This document shows positions 1 to 9,288 of a DNA stretch of 64,000 nucleotides, in pieces. The number at the start of each line of letters is the position of its first letter. Positions within the stretch are counted from its first letter, which is position 1. A program made the translations under genes and the position numbers. Source of the stretch: Heliopora coerulea (taxonomy: Eukaryota > Cnidaria > Anthozoa > Scleralcyonacea > Helioporidae); contig JASJOG010000184.1 of assembly GCA_030142905.1 (NCBI GenBank), forward strand, positions 186,001 to 250,000. Direction: 5' to 3'. The notes under the pieces are model-generated. The model was given only the letters and a program-made list of their open reading frames with translations, made no database searches and had not been told where the DNA came from.

Positions 1-1035
1 AAGATCATTCACAAAAGGGAGAGACTATATTAGAGACAGAAAACATTGGAAACAAGATGCAAGAACTAGAGTTTGTATTCATGTTGGTCATTTGGAATGA
101 AATCTTACAACATTTTCATCGCACGAGTCAAGCCCTCCAACACAAAGAACTGGATTTGAAAACATGTGAAAATCTCTATCAATCACTGGCCGATCACTTA
201 CATATATTGAGAAATGATTTCGAAAAATTTGAAAACATTTCAAAAAATATGTTGCCAGATGTTGACTACAACGAAGCCAAGTCCCGCGAGTGAATCCTGA
301 AAAAGCAAGCAAATGATGGCAGTGCACCAGAACCAGCATTGAATCCCAGAGACTCATTTCGCATAAGTACATACTACGCCATAATTGATACACTTCAGGC
401 TTAGATGAAGAGTAGAAGTGAAGTGTACAAAGAAATATCAAACAGATTCTCTTTTCTAGACAATATGAACTTATCTGATTAACAGTATTTGCAAGGTTCC
501 AAAATGCTAGTTGATTCATATCCTGTTGACTTGGACATTAATCTTTGCGGGGAACTACAACAGTTTCACTGTTATATACAGGAAAAACAAAATTCAGTCA
601 CCTGGATCTGTACAACAGCCTCGTTGAAGATAAAATACAAAGTGTTTTTCCAAATGTAGAGATTGCACTACGTATTTTCCTAACATTGATGATTACTAAC
701 TGCTCGGCAGAATGCTCTTTTTCTCAGCTGAAGAGAATAAGAAACACTCAAAGAACAACAATGTGCCAGGGCAGACTTGATGCGCTTTCTCTAATGTGCA
801 TAGAAGCAGGCATGCTTCGTCGAGTCAGCTTTGAAGAAATTATCAAGGATTTCGCTATCAGAAAATCAAGGAAGAAACTTTTTTAATTTTGGCATATATG
901 TAAATTTTGTTTAGTTTCAAAAAATAAAAAAAAAAAAATTATTTTACAAAAGAAAACTTTGTTATCGTCCCTTACATATGGAGGCACCATTATCTTTTCG
1001 TCCTTAGGGTCTCTAAAGGTCTTAATCCGCCGTTG
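1..1035 (+). mobile_element. hAT transposon, 3' part (element 1)
   Basis: This is the downstream part of a hAT-superfamily DNA transposon; its left end lies before the window. The last 60 bases (about 975-1035) look like a hAT terminal inverted repeat: read on the minus strand they begin CGGCGGATTAAGACC. The element sits against the truncated 5' end of a Polinton fibre-like gene, so it inserted into Polinton copy 1. The left TIR and the 8 bp target duplication cannot be seen. The homologous position of the second segmental copy has no such insertion, so it inserted after the duplication or in a part missing from copy 2. Confidence 0.75.
57..886 (+). pseudogene. hAT transposase (ZMYM/TTF-zinc-finger type), C-terminal part, decayed
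   Basis: The translation matches the C-terminal half of hAT transposases of the type domesticated as ZMYM1-like proteins. Residues around MLVIWNEILQHFHRTSQALQ (57-293) belong to the catalytic/insertion region. The segment 545-886 holds the hAT dimerisation domain, with the hallmark AECSFSQLKRIRNTQR followed by RLDALSLMCIE. Reading between these parts meets in-frame stops at about 291 (TGA), 403 (TAG) and 480 (TAA), plus a frameshift near 570-600. It is a dead copy, not a host gene. The N-terminal zinc finger and first catalytic residues are off-window. Confidence 0.85.
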
Positions 1036-1038
1036 ATT

Positions 1039-2043
1039 ATGAGTCTTTACTACGGATATAAAGATGATCATCTTCCATTATCAGGTGGTTCTATGGATGG
1101 AAATATTGATATGTCCACATATAAAATATCACAATCATCAGCACCAACAAATAACCATCATTTAGCAAATAAAAAATACGTTGATGATAAAAGTGGATTG
1201 CATGGTAATACTGACGGTAATATTGATGTGCAATCTCATAAAACAACCAATTTAGGAAATCCAGTGAATAACAGTGATGCCGTTTCTAAAATATATATGA
1301 CTAATTATTTAAATTCCTATATAAACAGCATTCTAATTGAACATATTGTGACAGAATATTATCAAAAAGCTGAATGTACATATAGATTCACTTATGGAAA
1401 TTCATCAGAAATTAAAATGTCAAGTTCAAGAAAAGTTGAAACAGTATATGATCAAACATTTAATAAATTTAATGATGTATCACCAACAACAACAAATGAT
1501 CTACCAGAATTATGTACAAAAGCAGAAGTAGAAGGAATTGGAAGATACTATCTAAAATTCAGAGGTTCTTACTACAAATACATTCTTTCAGACATTAACC
1601 TGAATCCTAAAACAGGTGATCCAGATATCGTCAATATATTTATTGTTTATAATATATTTGCTTCAAATTTTGGATCTCATTTTTTAAAAAATGGATTGTG
1701 TAGCCATGATAATGGTGGTCATGATAAATATATTGCATTTACAAATAATAATATTGTTATAGGAGTTGGTGGAGGTTATATAACAATTGGAAATGATACT
1801 GGTACTCATAATAAACAAGCAGATTACAAAAATAAAGCAAACGCAAGTTCCTCACTAAAATCGATATGCCTTAGTGTTCATTGGAATCAACCAGCAGGAA
1901 ATAATGGTTCTTCTGTCTATTGTAATGGTCAAAAATTGGCTAGTTTTGCAGTACAAAAATCAGTAGGAAGTAATAAATTAACAGTTGTTGATATAAAATC
2001 ATTAGATTATGCTCCATTTCATGGAGATATAGGTCTGTTCTAA
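1039..2043 (+). CDS. Polinton fibre/attachment-like structural protein (5' truncated)
   Basis: About 334 residues remain, without internal stops. The N-terminal third holds two phage-tail-fibre-like repeats of the form LSGGSMDGNIDMSTYKI...NNHHLANKKYVD, then GNTDGNIDVQSHKTTNLGNP...DAVSKIYM. A glycine-rich C-terminal half (about residues 190-334) reads as a beta-sandwich head with SVHWNQPAGNNGSSVYCNG near its end. Such shaft-plus-head layouts occur in fibres of Polintons and related adinto-like viruses. The role in host attachment is inferred. The reading frame runs straight out of the hAT end at 1033, so the true N terminus is missing. Copy 2 lacks this gene. Confidence 0.6.
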   Translation: MSLYYGYKDDHLPLSGGSMDGNIDMSTYKISQSSAPTNNHHLANKKYVDDKSGLHGNTDGNIDVQSHKTTNLGNPVNNSDAVSKIYMTNYLNSYINSILIEHIVTEYYQKAECTYRFTYGNSSEIKMSSSRKVETVYDQTFNKFNDVSPTTTNDLPELCTKAEVEGIGRYYLKFRGSYYKYILSDINLNPKTGDPDIVNIFIVYNIFASNFGSHFLKNGLCSHDNGGHDKYIAFTNNNIVIGVGGGYITIGNDTGTHNKQADYKNKANASSSLKSICLSVHWNQPAGNNGSSVYCNGQKLASFAVQKSVGSNKLTVVDIKSLDYAPFHGDIGLF

Positions 2044-2116
2044 TTATATAAACATAAAATGGAGGAATCTGACATTCTTCTTCACCATAAAGTTATCTGT
2101 AGCAAATGGTTTAACA

Positions 2117-2377
2117 TTGACGATGGAACAATCAATTTATAATGTATTATACGGAAATGAGGAATTCGATAAAAATGTAGAAATCCTTAGAAAGCTGACA
2201 AAAGAGGAAGTCAAAAAACTAATAAATTGGTACTCTTATTACCATAAGTTAGCCACTTGTTACAAATGGAAATATAAGAAACTGAAGAAAACCAAATTAT
2301 TACTTAATATGTCATCCATTTCATTGACAGTTATAGGAAGTGCTCTTACGTCATTCACTAATTTTGCAAGTTTATAA
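2117..2377 (+). CDS. Small Polinton protein with C-terminal hydrophobic segment
   Basis: This is an intact 86-codon ORF, 73 bases after the fibre-like gene. The first 60 residues are charged and tyrosine/lysine-rich (LRKLTKEEVKKLINWYSYYH). The last 25 form a hydrophobic helix (LLLNMSSISLTVIGSAL), compatible with a tail-anchored membrane protein. Its TAA overlaps the next ATG as TAATG, a compact arrangement. I do not recognise the family. The position between the fibre-like gene and the Bro-N gene suggests a small structural or membrane component, which is inference only. Confidence 0.5.
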   Translation: MTMEQSIYNVLYGNEEFDKNVEILRKLTKEEVKKLINWYSYYHKLATCYKWKYKKLKKTKLLLNMSSISLTVIGSALTSFTNFASL

Positions 2378-2636
2378 TGGATATATTACAAAGTCTAATA
2401 TAAAAAATAAAATAGAAAGCTGTAAGTTTGCATATACAAATTATTAAAAACTACTTGCACAACTTAATACTTACATGAATGATCGTCCTTATGATGAAGC
2501 AGTTTTCCTATCGGATCCAAAAGTATTGGACGATATTGTTACAGATACTAGTCCAACATTTAATGGTATGTCTGATAGATATGACAGAATTTATCCACAT
2601 CAATCTAACAGTAATCTAATAGTTAACTGTCAGTAA
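2377..2636 (+). pseudogene. Small unknown Polinton protein, broken
   Basis: The start ATG overlaps the preceding stop (TAATG). After six codons a frameshift moves the reading frame, and an in-frame TAA follows about 20 codons later. The rest is a clean acidic stretch containing NDRPYDEAVFLSDPKVLDD and DRYDRIYPHQSN, ending in a region encoded by a direct repeat. No known family is recognised. The acidic tail and the neighbours suggest a former small structural or assembly protein, without firm support. Confidence 0.4.
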
Positions 2637-2705
2637 TCTGCTACTAATCTTCCAACAGACTTGCAGCAATCTACCAGTAATCTAACAGTTAACTGTCAGT
2701 AATCT
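2601..2705 (+). repeat. Two direct copies of a ~39 bp repeat
   Basis: The segments 2601-2639 and 2667-2705 are near-identical. Both contain the core AGTTAACTGTCAGTAATCT, with a third weaker AATCT-rich piece between them. The repeat covers the end of the small broken gene and the leader of the next one, and looks like a local tandem expansion in a gene gap. Confidence 0.75.
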
Positions 2706-2745
2706 ATCAACAGTCTTGCTAGTAAAACATAAGATATATTATAAG

Positions 2746-2997
2746 ATGTATCAAGAAACTCCTAAGATTACTGCAGTAAATAAAGAGAAAGATCCAAAAC
2801 GTGTAGAGGCTGGAAAACGTTTGGCTGAACGTAACAGAGAAAGAAATAAGAAAAATAAAGAAGAACAGTCAATAACAAAAGAAGAATCTTCTAATGACAA
2901 TGGAAGTTTCAATTATGGATTAATTGTTAACACCATTGGAGTTGCTATTTCATTAATCAGTTTATACTATCTAATAAATAGTAATAAAAAAATATAA
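2746..2997 (+). CDS. Small basic Polinton protein with C-terminal transmembrane helix
   Basis: I take the start at the ATG of MYQETPKIT, because the ORF upstream of it is encoded by the repeat region. The product has 83 residues. Residues 10-50 are strongly basic and polar (DPKRVEAGKRLAERNRERNK), and a hydrophobic helix lies near the C terminus (IVNTIGVAISLISLYYLI). A basic head followed by a membrane anchor recalls small virion or core proteins of Polinton-type elements, but I cannot assign a function. The frame is intact. Copy 2 has lost this gene. Confidence 0.5.
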   Translation: MYQETPKITAVNKEKDPKRVEAGKRLAERNRERNKKNKEEQSITKEESSNDNGSFNYGLIVNTIGVAISLISLYYLINSNKKI

Positions 2998-3078
2998 AAA
3001 AGAACCAACTCAACTACCTGCAGAACTACCTCAAAAGTCAGCACAGAAGAATATTTTAGATAATCTGGAGTAGAATAT

Positions 3079-3882
3079 GTGTCTTTTGTAATTTTGAAAG
3101 AATTTAATAAATATGATTTGAATTTTCACATCAATATTCATACAGATCTGGATAAAAATGTACGGTTTAAAGGTAAGGATTTAACCATTTTATTGGGATA
3201 TACAGATACTGATAAATCAATAAGAAAATATGTTGATCCAGAAGACAAGAAAACCTGTCCCGCCAAAATTGGAGGTCAGGACCGTTGGTGTACTTTTTTG
3301 AATGAAAGTGGAATGTATTCTTTAATTATGCAATCTAAATTACCAAGAGCTAAAAAATTCAAACGATGGGTTACAAACGAAGTAATACCTTCCATTAGAA
3401 GAAATGGATATTATTTTCCAGGAACAAAATCCTTTAGAATAGAAAATGAATATGACCTTCATCCAGAAGTTGTTCAGTACATAAGAAGATTCTATTCTAA
3501 CGCATTATTAATAGCATGTTTAGGTGAACTACAAGACGGCTCATGTAAAAGAATAAATTCATGTAAACAAGGATATCAAAAAGGACAACCAGATATTATA
3601 ATTACCAATTTATATAAAAAATCTAATGGCTTTTGTATAGAATTTACAACACCTAAAAATAATGGAACAGTAACACAAGAACAATATGATATTTTTGAAA
3701 GATATAAAATAAATAATTATAAATGTATGATTCCCAGTGATTATGATGAATGTATCAGAGAAATTACTTTATACATGAATGATGTTAGAATGAAGTGTTC
3801 ATACTGTAGAAATAGATTTAGAAATAATTATACATTAAGAAATCATTTAATAAAGTTTCATAGAATATCATGTAATATATAA
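3079..3882 (+). CDS. Bro-N / PD-(D/E)XK nuclease / C2H2 zinc-finger fusion protein (start codon lost)
   Basis: 267 codons. Residues 1-110 form a Bro-N-type DNA-binding domain (VRFKGKDLTILLGYTDTDK, then FLNESGMYSLIMQSKLPRAK and the VTNEVIPSIRRNG end). Residues about 135-235 resemble a VRR-NUC-like nuclease: GQPDII gives the first acid and CIEFTTPKNNG follows, but the expected ExK lysine is threonine here. The tail (CSYCRNRFRNNYTLRNHLIKFH) is a C2H2 finger. Copy 2 starts with ATG; here the same codon is GTG, so the gene has probably lost its start although the frame is open. The stop overlaps the next ATG (TAATG). Inferred role: DNA binding and cleavage during element replication or regulation. 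Confidence 0.7.
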   Translation: MSFVILKEFNKYDLNFHINIHTDLDKNVRFKGKDLTILLGYTDTDKSIRKYVDPEDKKTCPAKIGGQDRWCTFLNESGMYSLIMQSKLPRAKKFKRWVTNEVIPSIRRNGYYFPGTKSFRIENEYDLHPEVVQYIRRFYSNALLIACLGELQDGSCKRINSCKQGYQKGQPDIIITNLYKKSNGFCIEFTTPKNNGTVTQEQYDIFERYKINNYKCMIPSDYDECIREITLYMNDVRMKCSYCRNRFRNNYTLRNHLIKFHRISCNI

Positions 3883-4121
3883 TGAGCACATTAAACGTAA
3901 ACGAAACAATGAATGAAGTATATGATTACGTATTAATTACACTTGGAATAGTTGGAATTTCATGGGGATCGAAGAAAATATTCAAGATGAAAACAGTTGA
4001 AGATATAAAAAGCTTGGAAGATTTTTTAAGATTAGGTGCAACTACGGCGGCAAGTGTTGTACTTGTGGATTGGATGAAAGCAAATAAATGGGTTCCAACA
4101 AATCCATTTAGTAAGCAATAA
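3882..4121 (+). CDS. Conserved 79-aa Polinton membrane protein
   Basis: Intact in both Polinton copies (also 26682-26921), with only a handful of amino acid changes. There are two likely membrane-associated hydrophobic segments, YVLITLGIVGISWGS near residue 15 and GATTAASVVLVDWM near residue 55, separated by a charged loop. The start ATG overlaps the stop of the Bro-N/nuclease gene (TAATG). No family with known function is recognised. Survival of the frame in both copies may reflect its short length rather than selection. Confidence 0.55.
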   Translation: MSTLNVNETMNEVYDYVLITLGIVGISWGSKKIFKMKTVEDIKSLEDFLRLGATTAASVVLVDWMKANKWVPTNPFSKQ

Positions 4122-4138
4122 AACCCACAGTATTTTAT

Positions 4139-4477
4139 ATGGCTTCAGTAATACAGACATCATTTGCAGCTGTTGCATTTGCACGTGCTGGTTACTTTTT
4201 TAAAATATTTGACAAAGATTGATATGAAAGAGAACAAAAAAGACATGATTTAGCAGTAGAACAACTTGAAAAACAAAAAGAACAGTTCTATGAAGAAGAA
4301 ATCAGAAGATATGATAAGATGCTAGAATTAAGAAAAAAATTAAATGATGCAAATATAGATATAAATAAAACTAATGATTCACTTGATCAATATAGAAAAG
4401 TAATGGAATTACAAAAACAATTAAAACCAGAAGAGAACCGTAATTATCAGATTATTATAAACCAAGTAATAAAATGA
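4139..4477 (+). pseudogene. Polinton membrane/coiled-coil protein, copy 1, broken
   Basis: The homologue in copy 2 starts at 26939. The N terminus is hydrophobic (IQTSFAAVAFARAGYFF), followed by a long charged heptad-like region (LAVEQLEKQKEQFYEEEI) typical of a coiled coil. A TGA interrupts it about 28 codons in, where copy 2 has GAA. The C-terminal hydrophobic segment seen in copy 2 is lost here by a small deletion. Function unknown. Confidence 0.5.
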
Positions 4478-4554
4478 AAAGAATACCAATATTTATTCAT
4501 AGGTGAATTATAAAAGGGGCTTAAAGAAATAATCCAGATATATATTACAGTCAG

Positions 4555-4937
4555 ATGAATTGCAGTGATTGTAAAGTACAAAGAATTATAGCTGATGGAT
4601 TTTACACTTGTCCAAAATTCGGAGTCATTGTGGACCGTGTTTTTGTTAATGAAGGCAAATGGATTCATAATATAGGGCTTAAGTATAAAAAAAATCTGTC
4701 CATAGTAGAAACAGATGGATATATAAAAAGCTAAAAGGAATTATAGATGACCAATAGATTAACCTTGTTTGTGATGATTTCATGAAAATTCTTGACATCA
4801 AGAAAAAAGAAAAACTTATAAAAAGAAGTAATATGTCCAGATATAATTATTACATTATAAGATTATGTAGCAGAAGAGGAATTCCATTTAAAATGTTATA
4901 TAAAGTATATGGCAAATACAAAAACAAAAAAAAAATG
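4555..4937 (+). pseudogene. Polinton zinc-ribbon protein, copy 1, broken
   Basis: This begins MNCSDCKVQRIIADGFYTC like its copy 2 homologue (27386-27769). The third and fourth zinc ligands read CPKF instead of CPKC, so the ribbon is damaged, and frameshifts follow near 4690. The C-terminal helical region (SRYNYYIIRLCSRRGIPF) survives and its frame runs through into the polymerase start. See the copy 2 entry for the possible VLTF3/TFIIB-like identity. Confidence 0.5.
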
Positions 4938-7900
4938 TTTGATGACCGTTTGTTTGAAATTGTTTATTCGAAATTAGGATGGGAATCAAAAACTTGTCTG
5001 TATTATAGGGCATGGAGAGGAGAGCTGGACAGTGATAAGATCATAAGTATAAATAAAAAAGCATTAAAAGGATATGTTTGGAGTTGGAATGTTAAAATTG
5101 TGAATTCAAAAACCCAAAAATGAAATTTATTGGTGTCGAGGGTTTATTAACTGACTTATTAAGAGATGATCGGGCATAAATACATGCAGACATTAGTGGT
5201 TACATTTAAAAAGAATAAGATTCATAAGATGGCCTATTTTAATAGTAAACAGAAGACAATAATAAATACCAATGAAATAACCAGTGGATTGCTTCAATCG
5301 AATGCACAAATCACCAATAAAATTGATGTATGGATATCAGAGGGATCAGGATGGACCATTGAGAGAATTGAGAAACATTACATTAATTTCGCCAAATATA
5401 AACCATTAAAAGGCAGTTCTTATGTGGAATTACCGAAGGAATTAAAACATCATAGAAAAAGCCTTATTAATGTCCAGAATAAGGATAGTGAATGTTTTAC
5501 ATGGTGTCACATTAGACATTTAAATCTTCAGAAGAAGGACCCACAGAGAGTTAAATTGACAAGGAATTTATACCAAAGTTAGATTACACTAATGTGAAAT
5601 TTCCTGTTTCCGTAAAAGATTACTGTAAGGTGGAAAAACAGAACAACATAAATGTAAATGTATTTAGCCATGAAGATAAAACACCATTTCCAATTTATAT
5701 ATCAAAAGAAAAGCATGAGAATGTCCTGAATTTATTACTTATAAAGAACCATTATGTTCTTATAAATGACTTTAATAGGTTCATGTATAACCAAACAATG
5801 CACAATGAGAAGAAGCATTTTTGTATGCATTGTATGTAATGTTTTACTACTAATAATGTGCTGGATAAACATAAGACGACCTGTTTAACGGTGAATGGTA
5901 AGCAAGCAATAAAGATGCCAAATAAAGCTGAAAAAGTGCAATTTAATAACTATCATAAGCAATTAGAAGTACCATTTGTAATTTATGCTGACTTCGAAGC
6001 AATCGTAGAAAAAATAAATAGTATTAAAAATAAACCAGATAACTCATATTCAGATGCATATCAATAGCATAAACGTTGCAGTTATGCATATAAAATGGTA
6101 TGCTGTTATGATCATCAGTTTAGCAAACAAGTGCAAATGTCCAGAGGAGAGAATGCTGTTTATAAATTCATAGAAAGAATGCCGAAACAAGAAAAGTGAT
6201 GTAAAGAGACCATGAAGAAGCATTTTAACAAACAACTGGAAATGACAGGAAAAGATGAAGAGAATTTTAAACAGGCAGATTAATGTCATATTTGCAGAAA
6301 GAAATATGATCCAACTGATGTTAGAGTTAGACACCATTGTCATGTCTCTAGTAAATACAAAGGTTCTACGCACCAAAAATGCAACATAAATTATAAATTG
6401 TCAGAGAAAATACCAGTAGTATTCCATAATCTACTTGGGTATGATAGCCATCTTATTATGCGAGAGATTGGCAAATTCAAAAGGAAAATAAATATCATAC
6501 CGAATAACGTGGAAAGATACAGATCATTTATGCTGGGTGATCATCTGGATTTATTGATAGTTTCCAATTTATGTCCAGCAGTTTAGAAAGACTGACAAGT
6601 AATCTTCCAGAAAATGCATTTAAATATACTTCTAAGGAATTTAAAAAGACACAAGAATTGAAACTTATGAAACAGAAAGGTGTTTATCCTTATGATTATA
6701 CGAACAGCTTCTGTAGGTTCAAAGAAACAAGGTTGCCTGCTAAAGAACAATTTTATAGTATATTAAATTACGAACATATAACTAGTGATGTCTATGAACA
6801 TGCACGAAATGTGTGGAATACTTTCAACATACAGAACGTAGGAGAGTACCATGATTTGTATCTTAAGTGTGATGTCCTTTTATTGGCAGATGGTTTTGAG
6901 AACTTTAGAAAGACTTGTTTGCAGTATTATAAGTTAGATCCCTGTCATTACTTTACATCTCCTGGGCTTGCATGGGACGCTATGTTGACTTATAATATCA
7001 TGGGACTATAATATCAATTTATTGAAAACGGGAAGAGAGGTGGTATTTTCTACATTGCAAACAGATATTCAGCAGCTAATAATAAGTACATGAAGAAATA
7101 TGATAAGAACAAACTTAGTAAGTACATAATGTACCTGGATGCTAACAATCTTAATGGATGGGCAACGAGCCAGTCACTTCCTACTGGTGGATTACAATGG
7201 ATGGAACCATCACATGTAAACCTTAATAAGTACAATAAAGATACCAATAAAGGGTTAATCCTAGAAGTAGATCTTGATTACCCAAAAGAACTACATGGTT
7301 TGCATAATGACTATCCATTAGCTCCTGAGAAGAAGGCTGTAAAAATAGAAGAATTGTCAGAATATTGCAAAAGTGTTGAAAAAATGTTTGGCATTTCTAT
7401 TGGTAAAGTAAATAAATTAATAACCACATTATATGACAAGAAAAAGTATGTGATACACCATGAAAATTTAAAACTTTATCTATCGTTGGGTATGAAACTG
7501 TAGAAAATTCATCGGCATTGGAATTTAACCAATCAATGTGGCTAAAACAATCCATTGACTTTAGCACACAGAAGAGAACAAATGCTAAAAATGCTTTTGA
7601 GAAAGACTTTTTAAACTGATGAATAACTCAGTTTATGGTAAAACAATGGAAAACTTAAGGAAAAGAATAGATGTCCGATTAATTACTGATGAAAAGAAAC
7701 TTATTAAGATAATGTCAAAACCAACATATGTAAGCAGTAAGATCTTAAATGAGAACCTTGTAGCTGTCCATAAAGTGAAAGAAGTACTTACACTGAATAG
7801 ACCAGCTTACGTAGGTATGTGTATATTAGAACTTTCCAAAACATTGATGTGTGACTTCCATTATAACATTATAAAGCCATTATATGGTGAGAATGCTAAG

Positions 7901-8407
7901 TTATTATTCACTGATACTAGCAGTTTAATGTATGTAATTGCAAAAGAAGATGTTTATAAAGATCTTTATAACAGCTCAAAGAAAAACTTATTTGACAATA
8001 GTGATTACCCAGTGGAATCAGAATATTACTTTGAAGATAATAAAAAAGTAATCGGAAAAATGAAAGATGGAGCCGCTGGAGTACCAATAACTGAATTTGT
8101 TGGCCTCAAAAGTAAGATGTACAGTTACATGAAAGAAAATGAATCTGGAGGTAAAACCGCAAAAGGAATAAAGAAAGCTGTCATTAAAGAGAAAATTAAT
8201 CATAGCAATTACAGAGAGATGTTATTTACCAAACAACAACTCCATCATAAGATGAAAACAATAAGAAGCAATTACCATGAATTGAAACGTTATGATAAAG
8301 TGTCATTGTCATTCTTTGATGATGACCGTTATTTGCCCGATGAAGGTGTGAGAAGTTACGCATATGGACATTATAAAATAAATGAGTGCAGTTGTAAAAC
8401 TAATTAG
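4936..8407 (+). pseudogene. polB: Protein-primed-type family B DNA polymerase, Polinton copy 1, decayed
   Basis: The start is the ATG of MFDDRLFEIVYSKLGW. N-terminal region 5166-5580, then Exo I YADFEAI (about 5980), Exo II-like NLLGYDSHLIM (6430), Exo III YHDLYLKCDVLLLAD (6850), Pol motif A MYLDANNLNGW (7120), motif B NNSVYGKTMEN (7620) and motif C, which here reads FTDTSSLM instead of the DTDS of copy 2, losing a catalytic aspartate. Stops shared with copy 2 lie at 5837, 6065, 6197, 6281 and 7009, and a shared frameshift precedes motif B. Private lesions include a TAG at 7501 and frameshifts near 5555 and 6545. It would have replicated the element from a terminal-protein primer, as known for Polinton polymerases. 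Confidence 0.9.
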
Positions 8408-8423
8408 TATAATATATGAGACC

Positions 8424-8663
8424 AGAAGAAGAAACATCTGAGTCTGAAGAAAATATTAATATTACAACATTAAACTTTTCTAATTTTTAATCATCAATAA
8501 CCATTAAAAGTGCAAAAATGTTAACCAAGCTAGGGGTGTATATTCGCTGAATTAGGTGGGTCAAAAATACCATATTTTTGGTTTTTTGGAAAAAAGACCT
8601 TAAAATCCCTGTAGGGGGTACCTGATTTTCAACTGCGCTTATGCCTCTAATTTCTATATTACT
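8424..8663 (+). repeat. Polinton right terminal inverted repeat, copy 1
   Basis: About 240 bp that match the right TIR of copy 2 directly (31249-31492) and the left TIR of copy 2 (22291-22524) in inverse orientation. The outer end reads, inward, AGTAATATAGAAATTAGAGG. A short AT-rich ORF with GAAGAAACATCTGAGTCTG lies inside the repeat, so the 3' tail of the last gene is duplicated in both termini. Confidence 0.85.
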
Positions 8664-8932
8664 CTAGTTCATACAATAAATTTTTCTTTTGGAATGAAGA
8701 GAAATGATCGATCGATATTCTTCAGCAAATCAGAACGTAACGAAATTTTCCCTTTACTTGTAAATGTGGAAAATTAAACAGCAAATAATTTTCCAGACTA
8801 CGGTGACTCGGAAGGCAAATCCGACAATTGGGGGGGCATTTGTCCCCCGCGATATATAGTTAGAAATGGCCCTGTTCCTGGCATGCTGGAAAGTTGGTAG
8901 AGGTGAAAAACATAACCAGCCGACAACTTCAA

Positions 8933-9085
8933 AAAGTATAAAATAAAACATATTCCGAAGAATAAAGTCATCTTGAGAACTCAAGATATGAGCCAATGCA
9001 AGATAAAACTATTGTTCAAACTGTGATATTTCGACTTTATTTCAAAGTCATTTTATTCTTCGGAATATGTTTTATTTTATACTTT
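8933..9085. repeat. Foldback MITE-like hairpin, 34 bp perfect arms
   Basis: Arm 8933-8966 (AAAGTATAAAATAAAACATA..., continuing TTCCGAAGAATAAA) is the exact reverse complement of 9052-9085, with an 85 bp spacer. The unit 2 copy (31764-31916) has one mismatch in the arms. Structure and size suit a foldback MITE, but no clear target duplication is visible. Confidence 0.8.
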
Positions 9086-9195
9086 GTGAAAAACATGATA
9101 TCGAGAACTTTGCACTATTTGCACAATATTTCATGTATGTGAAGTGATTTGTCCAGGCTATAGTGGTCTTGTGGAAAGTTGTTTGTTGTGTTTGT

Positions 9196-9288
9196 AGTGA
9201 CTGACGTTTCGCCGGCCTCACTGGCGGCGGTCATCTTCAGAGTGTAAAAGATATGACCGGCTCTGAGGCCGTCGAAGTGTTAGTCGCT
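9196..9288. repeat. Imperfect hairpin with dispersed-repeat signature (possible Penelope-like remnant)
   Basis: Arms AGTGACTGACGTTTCGCC... (9196-9220) and its imperfect complement (9264-9288) enclose GGCGGCGGTCATCTTCAG. Read on the minus strand it contains CTGAAGATGACC and CGAAACGTC, a pairing I associate with ends of Penelope-like or RTE-like elements. That link is from memory and weak. Unit 2 copy: 32037-32119. Confidence 0.4.

Larger units (their letters stand above)
1036..8663 (+). mobile_element. Polinton/Maverick-like element, copy 1 (right part)
   Basis: This is a virus-like DNA transposon fragment with all visible genes on the plus strand: fibre-like protein, three small proteins, a Bro-N/nuclease/zinc-finger protein, two small membrane proteins, a zinc-ribbon protein and family B DNA polymerase. 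The right end is a terminal inverted repeat (8424-8663) matching both ends of copy 2. The left end is cut by a hAT element at about 1035, and no left TIR or integrase is in view. Homology to copy 2 starts at about 3013 (25815 there). The block 1036-3012 has no counterpart in copy 2, so the two copies kept different internal modules. Old and degenerate: most long genes carry stops or frameshifts. Confidence 0.85.

Noticed and set aside
7050..7247. 65-codon minus-strand ORF, repeated exactly at 29879-30076
   Set aside because: Antisense shadow of polymerase motif A region; identity reflects the conserved sense strand.
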